From Clostridia bacterium (GTDB taxonomy: Bacteria; Bacillota; Clostridia; Christensenellales; QALW01), in assembly GCA_900769815.1 (NCBI GenBank), contig CAAGID010000019.1:1-55481 (forward strand): DNA of 55,481 nucleotides, read 5' to 3'. The position numbers and the translations under genes are program-made. Positions within the stretch are counted from its first letter, which is position 1; each line of letters starts with the position of its first letter. Below the pieces are notes generated by a model. The model saw only the letters and a list, made by a program, of their open reading frames with translations, did no database searches and was not told the DNA's origin. Positions 17,638-26,591 of the stretch are shown in pieces.

Positions 17638-19073
17638 TCTTCAAATCCTTAAGGGTTAAGCTTATTTCAATATATCTTCTTATAGTAGTGTTATTCATTG
17701 CCGTTTTAGGTGCAGTTTTAACTTTTTCTTTTAAAAAGCATCTTACTCAAATGCGTGAAGAAAGTATTGTCGAGTGTGCCGAACAAATTTCAAAAATGTA
17801 TGCTGATGGCTCGTTAAGGGTTGTTGATATTGAATCGGGTCAGACAGTTCCTGTTTTAATTACAACTGCCAAGGACTTTGATGCAACTATTCAGATTGCT
17901 AACGCAACGTCACGACTGCTTAATTATAATATTGACTCTGAAGAACTTACGATATATGAAAAAAATGAAACCGTAAGTGATGAAATTTATAATAAAGTTT
18001 GCGCTTCAAGAGAGATATTTTCTTTAACTCATCACGATGATGCTATAGGTAAAGATATTCTCACTGTTGCATATCCGCTAATTCGTCCTAATTCTGACGA
18101 TGTTTGGGCAATTCTTATAATAAATTCTTCTCTTGACACAGTTAATGACACCTATTCAAAGATTGTAAGAACTCTTTGGTTTCCTGCAATAATAATATTC
18201 GTTGCAGGCTTTGTGATGATATATATTCTTGTCAATAATATCGTATCACGTGTCCGCAAGCTTAATAATGCAACTCAGGCAATAGCCAAGGGAAAATTTG
18301 ATACAGGTGTTTCTTTTAAGGGAAATGATGAAATTTCCCAATTGGCAAAAGGATTTAATAAAATGGCTGAGGATCTTAAAGTAAGCGATGCCTCAAAACG
18401 TGATTTCGTTTCAAATGCCGCTCATGAGCTTCGTTCACCGATGACAAGTATTAACGGCTTTGTTGAAGGTATGCTTGACGGTACTATTCCTCAAGAGAAG
18501 CACAAGGATTATCTTCAAATTGTATCTTCTGAAGTAAAGAGACTTACCAAGCTTGTAAAAACAATGCTTGATTTGTCAAGAATCGAGTCAGGCAGAGAAA
18601 AAATTACGATGAAAAAGGTGGATATTAACGAAATTATCCGCCACGTTGTAATCCGTTTGATGCAGAAGATTGAACAAAAAGGAATTTGCCCCGAAATTGA
18701 AATTTCCGATGAGCCCCTTTGGGTATTGGCCGATGAGGATAAAATTGAGCAGGTTTTACAGAATCTTGTTGATAACGCCATAAAATTTACCGATGAAGGC
18801 AATGCTTTAGTCCTTTCCACAGTTAGAAAAGCCAATAAAGTATACGTTACTGTCAAGGATGAAGGTGCAGGCATCAGCGAAAATGAGCTTAAATTTATCT
18901 GGGACAGATTTTATACTGTAGATAAAGCACGAAGCGGTGAGAAAACTGGCACAGGTCTTGGTCTTTCTATTGTAAAAAGTATTATAGACCAGCACGGCGA
19001 AAACATCAGTGTAAAAAGTACAGTAAATGAAGGCACAGAGTTTATTTTTACACTTCAAGTGGCAGGAGATTGA
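17634..19073 (+). CDS. Membrane sensor histidine kinase
   Basis: The 479 residues comprise a first membrane helix (about 10-30), an external domain of roughly 145 residues, a second helix (about 180-200), a HAMP domain, a HisKA domain with phospho-acceptor His264 in NAAHELRSPM, and an HATPase domain with N box NLVDNAIKFT, G1 DEGAGIS and G2 GTGLGLSIV. No cytosolic PAS domain is visible, unlike WalK. It is translationally coupled to its regulator and to the HtrA-like gene that follows. Confidence 0.93.
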   Translation: MIFKSLRVKLISIYLLIVVLFIAVLGAVLTFSFKKHLTQMREESIVECAEQISKMYADGSLRVVDIESGQTVPVLITTAKDFDATIQIANATSRLLNYNIDSEELTIYEKNETVSDEIYNKVCASREIFSLTHHDDAIGKDILTVAYPLIRPNSDDVWAILIINSSLDTVNDTYSKIVRTLWFPAIIIFVAGFVMIYILVNNIVSRVRKLNNATQAIAKGKFDTGVSFKGNDEISQLAKGFNKMAEDLKVSDASKRDFVSNAAHELRSPMTSINGFVEGMLDGTIPQEKHKDYLQIVSSEVKRLTKLVKTMLDLSRIESGREKITMKKVDINEIIRHVVIRLMQKIEQKGICPEIEISDEPLWVLADEDKIEQVLQNLVDNAIKFTDEGNALVLSTVRKANKVYVTVKDEGAGISENELKFIWDRFYTVDKARSGEKTGTGLGLSIVKSIIDQHGENISVKSTVNEGTEFIFTLQVAGD

Positions 19074-19075
19074 TT

Positions 19076-20155
19076 ATGCACGATGATTTTTTTGACGATG
19101 AGCGAAAAAGCAGAGGAATAAGTATTACTGTATTTATCGTTGTAATTCTTATTATTGCGTTGATTAGCTCAGCATTAACTTATGTTTTCATTCCTACATA
19201 TAAAGTTCAGGATATAAATAAAGACGTAGCCGTTACTGAAAAAATTGTTGTAGAAGGCTCTATGGAAGACGTTTTTACTGCAATTTATGAAAATAACTGT
19301 GATATTGTAACTGTTATTGACGGCTATATCTTGCAAAATGGAGAAGAAGTGCACTATAGCCAGAGTTCAGGCTTCGTTATTTCTGAGGACGGCCATATCT
19401 TAACCAATCATCATTGTGTTAATGAAATGGATAAAATTATAGTAACGCTTTATAACGGCGAAGAATACGTTGCAAAGGTTATTGGAAGTGATGAGAGGAC
19501 AGAAGTTGCCGTTATAAAGATTGAGTCTTCAAAATCTCTTAAAAAAGCTGTTTTAGGAGATTCTGATAAGATTAAGGTTGGACAGTATGCTATAGCTATT
19601 GGCAATCCTGTTGGCTATGAATATTCAATGAGCATAGGCTTCGTTTCGGGTATTGAAAGGCAAATTGATTCACAGAATTTCAGATACAAAATGATTCAGG
19701 TTGATACGCCTTTAAATTCAGGTAACAGTGGCGGACCGCTTTTTAATTCTGAAGGCCAAGTTATTGGCATCAATACTATGAAAAGCTCCTCATACGTTTC
19801 AAATATTGAGGGTATCGGATTTGCAATTCCTATAAATCTTGCACAGAATATTGCAGATGAACTTATTAAGAAGGGAAAAGTCATCCGTGCTGCTATTGAA
19901 GCTACGGTAGGTACCTATACCGGTCAAAGTGGCGGTGCACTTATTGATACGGTTGTTAAAGGCGGTGCCGCAGATAAAGCAGGAATAAAAGACGGAGATA
20001 TTATTGTTTCCTTCAATAACGTTGAAATTAAAAGTGTAAATGACCTTATTGCAGAGCTTGAAAACTGCAAACCCGGTGAGGAAAAAGATATTACGGTGGT
20101 TCGTAATGAAAAGGATTTAATAGAACTTAAAATTGTTTTAGGCTCAACAAAATAA
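19076..20155 (+). CDS. HtrA/DegP-like membrane serine protease with PDZ domain and Asp-to-Glu triad change
   Basis: A 359-residue protein with one N-terminal membrane helix (about 15-37), a trypsin-like domain and a C-terminal PDZ domain (about 270-355, GGAADKAGIKDGDIIVSFN). Catalytic His is in LTNHHCV (His113) and Ser in NSGNSGGP (Ser218). The third triad residue is the second Asp of the usual DxxTDLAV block; here the block reads DERTEVAVIKI, with Glu143 in that place. The enzyme may be weakened, or act as a chaperone. ATG at 19076 has AGGAG 7 nt upstream; a TTG at 19070 is too close to it. It is the third gene of the two-component operon. Confidence 0.88.
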   Translation: MHDDFFDDERKSRGISITVFIVVILIIALISSALTYVFIPTYKVQDINKDVAVTEKIVVEGSMEDVFTAIYENNCDIVTVIDGYILQNGEEVHYSQSSGFVISEDGHILTNHHCVNEMDKIIVTLYNGEEYVAKVIGSDERTEVAVIKIESSKSLKKAVLGDSDKIKVGQYAIAIGNPVGYEYSMSIGFVSGIERQIDSQNFRYKMIQVDTPLNSGNSGGPLFNSEGQVIGINTMKSSSYVSNIEGIGFAIPINLAQNIADELIKKGKVIRAAIEATVGTYTGQSGGALIDTVVKGGAADKAGIKDGDIIVSFNNVEIKSVNDLIAELENCKPGEEKDITVVRNEKDLIELKIVLGSTK

Positions 20156-20187
20156 AGATGACAGATTTTTTAGTCTGTCATCTTTTT
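20154..20187. terminator. Bidirectional terminator after the HtrA-like gene
   Basis: Twelve-bp stem AAAGATGACAGA/TCTGTCATCTTT (20154-20165 with 20174-20185), loop of 8, U-tract on the plus strand; it overlaps the HtrA-like stop codon. It can also end the convergent zinc-ribbon gene. Confidence 0.85.
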
Positions 20188-20225
20188 GTTTATGCTATTG
20201 GTGTTTCTTCTGTAACTTCAACAGT

Positions 20226-21923
20226 TTAGTCTAATACGTCATCAGAAATGGTTGGGTCTGATGCGTACCAGATTTTAAATATGGGCGAATCATTTTCTTC
20301 CAACTGTGCAATAACGTTATATGGCGTATTTAATTCAATTTCATCAATGATACCGTATATATCAAAAATTATTTCTATACCGTTGATATTACCTTTAACT
20401 TTATAAGCATCAATTACTTCTGTAAAGATTACGTTATCAAATGCAATGTTTTTATCAAAAACAGGCGAAGTCAGTAATTCTTGACTGAATGGAATAGAAG
20501 ATGCTTCTAAAAGAGATTTTTCAGGCCAATATTTAAAGGTTATTGTCTTTTTTACTGAAGCATCCGGAGTTTTTGCGGTAAGAGAAAGATTTACAAAACC
20601 GTATTTGCAGCTTGAAATATCAAATACTACGTCATATGTGTTGGGAAGTTCAGTGGCGGTAATTGAAGCAACGGGAAGATTTGAACGTATCTCTGCACCA
20701 TTATCAACGGTATATGTAACTTTAATGGTATTTTCACTGTGGATATCGGATATTTCCGAAGAAACTGTAAAATTAAAAGGTGCTTCATTCTTTATAAAAG
20801 ATATTGTTTTTATCGCCTGACGTCTGTATGGTTGAGTAACGATTACTTTGTATGTGGTGCTTTCTTCAGGTGCACTTAACTGATAATTAACTATTCCCAA
20901 TGCATTTACCGTTATTTCTTCATCATCAACAGTAACTTTTGAACCTTTTTCTACCCAGAATGAAAGATCATATAATTCATCAGAATTTATAATTTGTTTT
21001 GGCGTTGTATCTAAATCAGTTATTGCATCAGGAACTGTTAACTGAATAGGTGATGTTTTACAAGAATAGTCCTTCTTTCGTGTATAATATACATTAAGGT
21101 CTACGGTAACGCTATTTTCTGTAAAAATATGTTCTTTATTAAATAAGTCTTTAAGATAAAGTTTCAGTTCAAGAGTATCATTTGTAAAAGTATAAGTTTT
21201 ACCATTACACTTAAGATTGAGTATATCTCCTGCTTTACCGTAAAATTTAGCATCTATATAGCTTTCACCATTTTCATCAGTTTTTGCGGTTATTTCAGGG
21301 GCTTGTATGTTCAATGTAGTTAATGCATCTTCTGTTGATGCGTTGTTAAATAACGTATCCTTAAAAACAAACAAACCTAAAACTATAAGAAGTATAGCGA
21401 CTATTGGAATAAACGTCAAAAGTAAAATTTTCTTTTTGTCCTTTTTAGGTGCTTCTTCGGTCTCGGGATGTTCTTCTTCAGCGGTTTCATTTTCTTCAAC
21501 TACATCTGCTACTTCGGCAATTAGGATTTGTTCGCCAACTTCTGCGTCTTCAGTAATTTCAATCTGTTCAGCAGTTTGGACATTTTCAACAGTTTCAGTT
21601 TCGTCAACAGTCTCGATAATAGTGACTTCTTCAACTGCTTCAGCAATTTTAGTTTCTTCAATAACTTCAATTTCTTCGATTATAGACTCCTCTGAAGTTT
21701 CTATAGGAGTTTCCTCTATAGGGGTAACTTCCTCAATATTTTCTACTTCAGGAAGAATTTCTATTTCATCAGAGGGCGTAGAATCTTCTACGTAAAATTC
21801 ATTTATAACTCTCTTGGTTTGAACTGGTTTTACCTTGGGCGATGCTTTTGTTATGGGTGCACCGCAATAAAAGCATCTTGTGTTAGTATCTTTGTTTTTA
21901 ACACCGCATTTACTACAGATCAT
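20226..21923 (-). CDS. Zinc-ribbon membrane protein with acidic linker and external domains
   Basis: A 565-residue protein. The N-terminus is a zinc ribbon (CSKCGVKNKD, then CFYCGAPI; two CxxC pairs). A very acidic linker rich in Glu, Thr, Ile and Val follows (about 45-165), then one membrane helix (about 167-188, ILLLTFIPIVAILLIVLGLF), then about 375 external residues resembling beta-sandwich repeats. Such zinc-ribbon/single-helix proteins are common in Clostridia and uncharacterised. The start has AGGAG 7 nt upstream and a near-consensus promoter. After the TAA stop, the same frame continues for 11 codons of linker-like sequence (TVEVTEETPIA) to a second TAA, suggesting a recent premature stop. 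Confidence 0.8.
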   Translation of the reverse strand: MICSKCGVKNKDTNTRCFYCGAPITKASPKVKPVQTKRVINEFYVEDSTPSDEIEILPEVENIEEVTPIEETPIETSEESIIEEIEVIEETKIAEAVEEVTIIETVDETETVENVQTAEQIEITEDAEVGEQILIAEVADVVEENETAEEEHPETEEAPKKDKKKILLLTFIPIVAILLIVLGLFVFKDTLFNNASTEDALTTLNIQAPEITAKTDENGESYIDAKFYGKAGDILNLKCNGKTYTFTNDTLELKLYLKDLFNKEHIFTENSVTVDLNVYYTRKKDYSCKTSPIQLTVPDAITDLDTTPKQIINSDELYDLSFWVEKGSKVTVDDEEITVNALGIVNYQLSAPEESTTYKVIVTQPYRRQAIKTISFIKNEAPFNFTVSSEISDIHSENTIKVTYTVDNGAEIRSNLPVASITATELPNTYDVVFDISSCKYGFVNLSLTAKTPDASVKKTITFKYWPEKSLLEASSIPFSQELLTSPVFDKNIAFDNVIFTEVIDAYKVKGNINGIEIIFDIYGIIDEIELNTPYNVIAQLEENDSPIFKIWYASDPTISDDVLD

Positions 21924-21954
21924 AAAAAAACTCCTAATTTTATTTTATATTTAT

Positions 21955-21983
21955 AGTATATCATAAGATTTTATGCTTGGCAA
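21955..21983 (-). promoter_or_regulatory. Promoter of the zinc-ribbon membrane protein
   Basis: On the minus strand, TTGCCA (21983-21978), 17-nt spacer, TATACT (21960-21955), with an extended -10 TG. Confidence 0.75.
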
Positions 21984-22034
21984 TAATTTGAATATTTTTT
22001 TTCTTGATGATGATACTAAAACAGGGGGATTATT

Positions 22035-24278
22035 GTGATTAAAGTTAAAAAAAGAATATTTTTATTTGCTATACTTATTATATTATCAGTTGTATCTGTA
22101 TCTTTGTTTTCAACGGTGCCTGACCTTTCTGTAGAAAAGATTACCGAAATATCCGAAACATTGACGATATATGATAACGAAGACAACGTTTCTGCATTAC
22201 TTGACGGTGGTCAGCGAAGAAAAAGTATTTCCATTAAAAATGTACCTGAGCACGTAATAAATGCACTTATCACTGTTGAAGATATTCGTTTTTATGAGCA
22301 TAACGGCATAGATGTTAAACGAATATTCGGTGCATTGTTTAACGATATAAAAGCAGGAAATCTAAAAGAGGGCGGAAGTACCATAACCCAACAACTTATC
22401 AAAAACTCCCATTTATCAAACGACAAAAAATTTTCAAGAAAAATTTGTGAGGCTATCCTTGCATTGCAACTTGAAAGACAATATGACAAAGATGAAATTC
22501 TTGAAATGTATCTTAATTTTGTTTATTTCGGCAGAGGTGCATACGGTATACAAGCGGCATCTGAAGCGTACTTCGGTATAAATGTTGATGAACTTACAGT
22601 AAGTCAGGGTGCAACCCTTATAGGTATATTAAAAGCTCCTTCAAGGTATGCACCTCATATAAATATGGAAAATGCAGTAAAACGTAGAAATACGGTTTTA
22701 ACGCAAATGAAAAAATATGGATATATTTCAGAAGAACAGTATGTAAACTGTACCAATGAAGATATAATGGTTATTGAAAAATCAATACTACCTGATTATG
22801 GATATTATACTGATTACGTGCTTAACGAAAGTGCAGAAAAGCTTAATATAACTGTTGATGAGCTTCTTGCCGGTGGGTATAATATTTATACTTCTCTTGA
22901 CTCTTCTCTACAAAACGAATTGCAAGAAATTTATGAAAACAAAGATAATTTTCCGGATGAAAAGGTGCAGTCTGCGGCAGTGATAATAGATAATAATTCA
23001 GGTGCAATTTCGGCACTTGTTGGTGGCAGAGAACATAGTGGAATGCGAATTTTTAATAGGGCAACAGCAAGAAGACAACCGGGTTCAACAATAAAACCGT
23101 TGCTTGTATATGGCCCTGCTTTTGAAAATAAAAGTATTACGCCATCAACAGTTCTTGATGATTATCGCAAGGATTTTTCAGGGTATAAGCCCACTAACTA
23201 TAAAGATGTTTATTACGGGAAGGTAACGGTGCGTGAAGCACTTAGCCTTTCGCTTAACGTGCCGGCAGTTGAGCTTCTTTCAAAAAACGGAATTGAATAT
23301 TCTAAAGAATATGCCAAAAAAGCAGGAATAGAATTTGATGAAGACGACAAATACCTGGCTCTTGCACTTGGTGGTATGAAATATGGAGTAACGCCTGTTG
23401 AAATTGCAGGTGCATATTCTATGCTGGCTTGTAACGGGGAATATAAAGAGCCGTATAGCGTCAAAAAAATTACCGATAGTAACGGCAACACATTATACGA
23501 GCATAGGGCAGAAAAAAAGCGAGTTTTTTCAGAAAGCACTGCTTTTTTACTTACTGATATCTTAAAAGACGTATCAAAGCAGGAAAATAACGGTCATATT
23601 GCACTTAGTGGAAAGATTGCAACTAAAACGGGTACGGTGGGCTATAATGAAAAAGGACATTCAGACGCCTGGTCTGTTGGGTATGATAAAACACATACAG
23701 TATCTGTGTGGATGGGTTATGACGTAACTACAAATGAACAATATTTATCCTACGAGGTAACGGGAAGTGCACAGCCTTCAAAAATCTCTGCACAGGTTTT
23801 TAATAAGATTATTGAAAAATACGGATATAAAGAGTTTGTACAGCCTGAAAGCGTAATAAAATTAAAGATTGACGGTAATTCATTAAAAAGCACTCAGGAG
23901 ACTTTTCTTGCTAACGAAAACCAAAGTAATACTTTTTATGAATACTATGCAAAAGATAATGCACCCCAAACGACAAATGCATATTGGGATAAACCGCAGC
24001 TTCCTCTTGATATAAGGGTTCAGTATAATGAATTACGCAAGGCAGAAATTTCCTTTTCGGCGTTAAATGATTTTACTGAATATCATATAATCAAAAAGAA
24101 TCAATATGGAGAAAAAGTAATATGCACGCTGAAAGGAAATAAGAATCAGAAATTAATTTTTACGGATGATGAATATTTTGCAGGAGATTCTTATATAATT
24201 CAATCGGTGCATGCAGATATTTTAATTGACAGCAAACCGTTTTTAGGAGAAAAAAGCAGGGAATATACTTTATATTGA
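22035..24278 (+). CDS. Class A penicillin-binding protein (PBP1A/1B type)
   Basis: A 747-residue bifunctional cell-wall synthase with an N-terminal membrane anchor (about 7-27). The GT51 glycosyltransferase domain has EDIRFYEHNG and GGSTITQQLIKN; the transpeptidase has the SxxK motif in RQPGSTIKP, SxN in SLSLNVPAV and KTGT. A further external domain of about 130 residues follows the transpeptidase. I take a GTG start at 22035 because AGGGGGA lies a few bases upstream and the basic/hydrophobic anchor begins at once. Confidence 0.93.
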   Translation: MIKVKKRIFLFAILIILSVVSVSLFSTVPDLSVEKITEISETLTIYDNEDNVSALLDGGQRRKSISIKNVPEHVINALITVEDIRFYEHNGIDVKRIFGALFNDIKAGNLKEGGSTITQQLIKNSHLSNDKKFSRKICEAILALQLERQYDKDEILEMYLNFVYFGRGAYGIQAASEAYFGINVDELTVSQGATLIGILKAPSRYAPHINMENAVKRRNTVLTQMKKYGYISEEQYVNCTNEDIMVIEKSILPDYGYYTDYVLNESAEKLNITVDELLAGGYNIYTSLDSSLQNELQEIYENKDNFPDEKVQSAAVIIDNNSGAISALVGGREHSGMRIFNRATARRQPGSTIKPLLVYGPAFENKSITPSTVLDDYRKDFSGYKPTNYKDVYYGKVTVREALSLSLNVPAVELLSKNGIEYSKEYAKKAGIEFDEDDKYLALALGGMKYGVTPVEIAGAYSMLACNGEYKEPYSVKKITDSNGNTLYEHRAEKKRVFSESTAFLLTDILKDVSKQENNGHIALSGKIATKTGTVGYNEKGHSDAWSVGYDKTHTVSVWMGYDVTTNEQYLSYEVTGSAQPSKISAQVFNKIIEKYGYKEFVQPESVIKLKIDGNSLKSTQETFLANENQSNTFYEYYAKDNAPQTTNAYWDKPQLPLDIRVQYNELRKAEISFSALNDFTEYHIIKKNQYGEKVICTLKGNKNQKLIFTDDEYFAGDSYIIQSVHADILIDSKPFLGEKSREYTLY

Positions 24279-24306
24279 TTTTTTACTTCCAAAAAAATGA
24301 AATATG

Positions 24307-24315
24307 TGTTACAAT
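24307..24315 (+). promoter_or_regulatory. Possible extended -10 promoter of the PucR-type gene
   Basis: TGtTACAAT at 24307-24315 lies 17 nt before the start codon. A poor -35 (TTCCAA, 24287-24292) has a 17-nt spacer. Tentative. Confidence 0.35.
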
Positions 24316-24331
24316 AATAATGGTGATTATT

Positions 24332-25258
24332 ATGAAAACTGCAATATATGATAAAAACGGCAAAAAAATAGCGGGAGATATGGCTTTAAGCGAAGCCTTA
24401 CCTTCCCATATTTTAAAAAGTGAGTTACCGATAGTTGAAAGCGGAAAACTTTATACTTCATTAACGGATGGTAATATTTCAGTCATCTGTGCCGATGAAA
24501 AAATTCTTCAGGGATTTATAGAGAAAAAAGATTCAAAACGCATCTCAAAAAATGAGTTTTTGAAAAATCTCTTATTTGGTGTTGAGAGTACTGATATAAT
24601 GAGCCTTTCCTCACGATATGGTGTTATTTTTGATGATGCTCGCAGAGTGTTTGTTGCTGAAGTCAGTGCAGATGTTTCTGAATATATTTCGCCTCTTGAA
24701 GAACTTTTTGAAGAAGAAAATATTTTTGTTGTAGGTCTTGATTTTAACCGTGTTGCCGTAATCTGTGTTGAAGGCGATAATGATGCAGAAGAAATGGCAG
24801 ATGCAATAAGTGCAACCTTTCAGGAGCTTAATGCCGATTGCTATATAGGTGTAAGTTGTATTGCTGATAATGCATCAGTGCTTTCAAGTGCCTTTGAACA
24901 GGCACTTTGTGCAATACGCTTAGGAAAGAAGCTTTCGTATAGCGGTGGTGTATGGTTTTTCTCCGATATTTTGCCCGAACTAATTGTTTCGCAGTTGCCT
25001 AAAGAAGCACTTTCTCAACTTAAAGAAAAAGCCTATGAAGTGAAACGCAGTCTTGATAGCGAGAACGTGGAAATTGCTATGGAGTTTTTTAAGCATAATC
25101 TTAATATAAGCGAGACGGCAAAGTGCTGTTATCTTCATAGAAACACGCTTATTCACAGACTTGATAAAATACAAAAGGAAACGGGATTCAATATGCGTAA
25201 TTTCCACGATGCCGTTGCACTTAGAATTTATATTGCTGCTAATAAGGTATTAAAGTAA
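24332..25258 (+). CDS. PucR/CdaR-type helix-turn-helix protein
   Basis: A 308-residue protein whose last 60 residues match the PucR C-terminal HTH: NLNISETAKCCYLHRNTLIHRL followed by IQKETGFNMRNFHDAVALRIY. The middle (about 95-215) resembles the GGDEF-like domain that often precedes it. No sugar-diacid sensor domain is evident, so the inducer is unknown. The start is ATG at 24332 with GGTGA upstream; longer versions lack a ribosome site. It overlaps the S41 peptidase by one base (TAATG), so the two are coupled. Confidence 0.8.
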   Translation: MKTAIYDKNGKKIAGDMALSEALPSHILKSELPIVESGKLYTSLTDGNISVICADEKILQGFIEKKDSKRISKNEFLKNLLFGVESTDIMSLSSRYGVIFDDARRVFVAEVSADVSEYISPLEELFEEENIFVVGLDFNRVAVICVEGDNDAEEMADAISATFQELNADCYIGVSCIADNASVLSSAFEQALCAIRLGKKLSYSGGVWFFSDILPELIVSQLPKEALSQLKEKAYEVKRSLDSENVEIAMEFFKHNLNISETAKCCYLHRNTLIHRLDKIQKETGFNMRNFHDAVALRIYIAANKVLK

Positions 25259-26430
25259 TGAGAAAAAAGAAAATTTCAATAGTATCTGTTATTCTGATAA
25301 TTATTCTTAGCTTTTCAGGCGGTTTCTTGACAAACACGGTTGTCCGCAGTTTGTTATATACAAAAGGTCTTTCTATTGAGCAGATAGGTCTTATAAATAC
25401 CGTAAATCAAATTATTGCTGATGAAGCTATTGAGGACCACGACAAAAATGATCTTGTGGACTATGCCTTAAAGGGAATGGCAGCCGCACTTGAGGATGAC
25501 TATGCATATTATTACACTAAAGATGAAGTTGAAGAATATATGAAATCAACTACGGGCACGGTTGAAGGTGGAATAGGCGTTTCTTTATTTAATGATAACG
25601 GAACATTTGTAATTTCTGAAATTTATAAAGGGTTATCTGCTGATGCGGCAGGCATTAAAGCAGGCGATGTTCTTATAGAAGTAAACGGTGAAAATATAGA
25701 AGATATTTCTTTTAATGAAGTCCCTAATAAAGTTAAGGGAGAACCTGGTACTGAAGTAAAAATCGGTGTAATGCGTAACGGAAAAAAACTTTCTTTTAAC
25801 GTTCAACGTACTACAGGTCAACGCGAACTTACCGAATATAAAATGATTGATTCTTTACTTTATGTAAAAATCATTTCGTTTCACGGTAACGCAGCAGAAT
25901 GTTTTGAAGAAGCACTTAAATATGGTGAGAAAAATAATTATAACGGCATAATAATTGATTTAAGAAATAACCCTGGCGGTGAATTAAGCATTTTTGTTGA
26001 TATTGCGGACCGACTTTTAAAAGAAGGCGAAGTTTTTTATGCAATGGACAAAAAAGGCAATAAGATTTCCGTTGAAAAGTCTGATGAAAACAGTGTAAAT
26101 AAACCGCTTTGTGTGTTAATTAATGAGCATTCTGCAAGTGCATCTGAAGCAATGGCGGGAGCATTAAGAGATTTAGGCAATGCTGAAATCGTAGGTACAA
26201 AAAGCTTTGGTAAAGGCATAATGCAAACTAGCTATACCCTTAAAAACGGGGGAATGTTCAAGCTTACAACGGCAAAATACTATCTTCCTAACGGCGATTG
26301 TATCCACGAAAAAGGCATTACACCTGAGCATATTGTAGAATTGCCTCAGAATCTTAAAGAAAAATATTGGCAGTTAAATGAAGCAAATGATACACAGCTT
26401 AAGAAAGCTATTGAGTTATTGACAAAATAG
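25258..26430 (+). CDS. S41-family C-terminal processing protease (CtpA/CtpB-like)
   Basis: A 390-residue exported protease anchored by an N-terminal helix (about 7-27). A PDZ domain lies at about 95-180 (GGIGVSLF, ADAAGIKAGDVLIEVNG) and the S41 catalytic core has the nucleophile region HSASASEAMAGAL and the general-base Lys in KSFGKGIMQ. The ending resembles the usual KGITPEH block. CtpB cuts sporulation signalling proteins in Bacillus, but CtpA-like paralogues act more broadly, so the role here is open. The 3' end contains the -35 box of the next operon's promoter. Confidence 0.92.
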   Translation: MRKKKISIVSVILIIILSFSGGFLTNTVVRSLLYTKGLSIEQIGLINTVNQIIADEAIEDHDKNDLVDYALKGMAAALEDDYAYYYTKDEVEEYMKSTTGTVEGGIGVSLFNDNGTFVISEIYKGLSADAAGIKAGDVLIEVNGENIEDISFNEVPNKVKGEPGTEVKIGVMRNGKKLSFNVQRTTGQRELTEYKMIDSLLYVKIISFHGNAAECFEEALKYGEKNNYNGIIIDLRNNPGGELSIFVDIADRLLKEGEVFYAMDKKGNKISVEKSDENSVNKPLCVLINEHSASASEAMAGALRDLGNAEIVGTKSFGKGIMQTSYTLKNGGMFKLTTAKYYLPNGDCIHEKGITPEHIVELPQNLKEKYWQLNEANDTQLKKAIELLTK

Positions 26431-26447
26431 CAAAAAACATATATAAT
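26419..26447 (+). promoter_or_regulatory. Consensus sigma-A promoter of the TM1266/ABC importer operon
   Basis: Perfect TTGACA (26419-26424), 17-nt spacer, perfect TATAAT (26442-26447), overlapping the end of the S41 protease gene. It would start a leader RNA near 26454. Confidence 0.9.
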
Positions 26448-26453
26448 AATTTT

Positions 26454-26591
26454 AATCAAAGTGAAGGTTTTTTCTGACACAGAGATTTGTTACTGCATCT
26501 GAAAACAAGGTTTAGTACTGAGTTTAGGTAAAGAATATGGGTGTAATCTCTTTACTGATATGCAGTAAAGAGATTTTTTTATGGAGGTAAA
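26454..26591 (+). promoter_or_regulatory. Attenuator-type leader RNA of unknown class
   Basis: About 125 nt of leader end in a strong terminator placed 2 nt before the next GGAGG site. TTACTGCAT (26490-26498) is fully complementary to ATGCAGTAA (26560-26568) in the terminator's 3' arm, and TAAAGA (26529-26534) can pair with TCTTTA (26549-26554) in its 5' arm. So at least one alternative, antiterminator-like fold is possible. The layout is that of a riboswitch or protein-controlled attenuator. I compared it by eye with TPP, SAM, purine, preQ1, lysine, glycine, THF and fluoride consensus sequences and saw no match. Confidence 0.6.
26545..26580 (+). terminator. Terminator in the leader of the TM1266/ABC operon
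   Basis: Thirteen-bp perfect stem AATCTCTTTACTG/CAGTAAAGAGATT (26545-26557 with 26563-26575), 5-nt loop, seven T residues ending at 26580. It lies before the first gene of its own operon, which points to attenuation. Confidence 0.9.

Noticed and set aside
21307..21795. Ser/Thr-rich plus-strand open frame of 162 codons
   Set aside because: It is the reverse complement of the Glu-rich linker of the zinc-ribbon protein, which yields repetitive Ser/Thr codons. It has no ribosome site.
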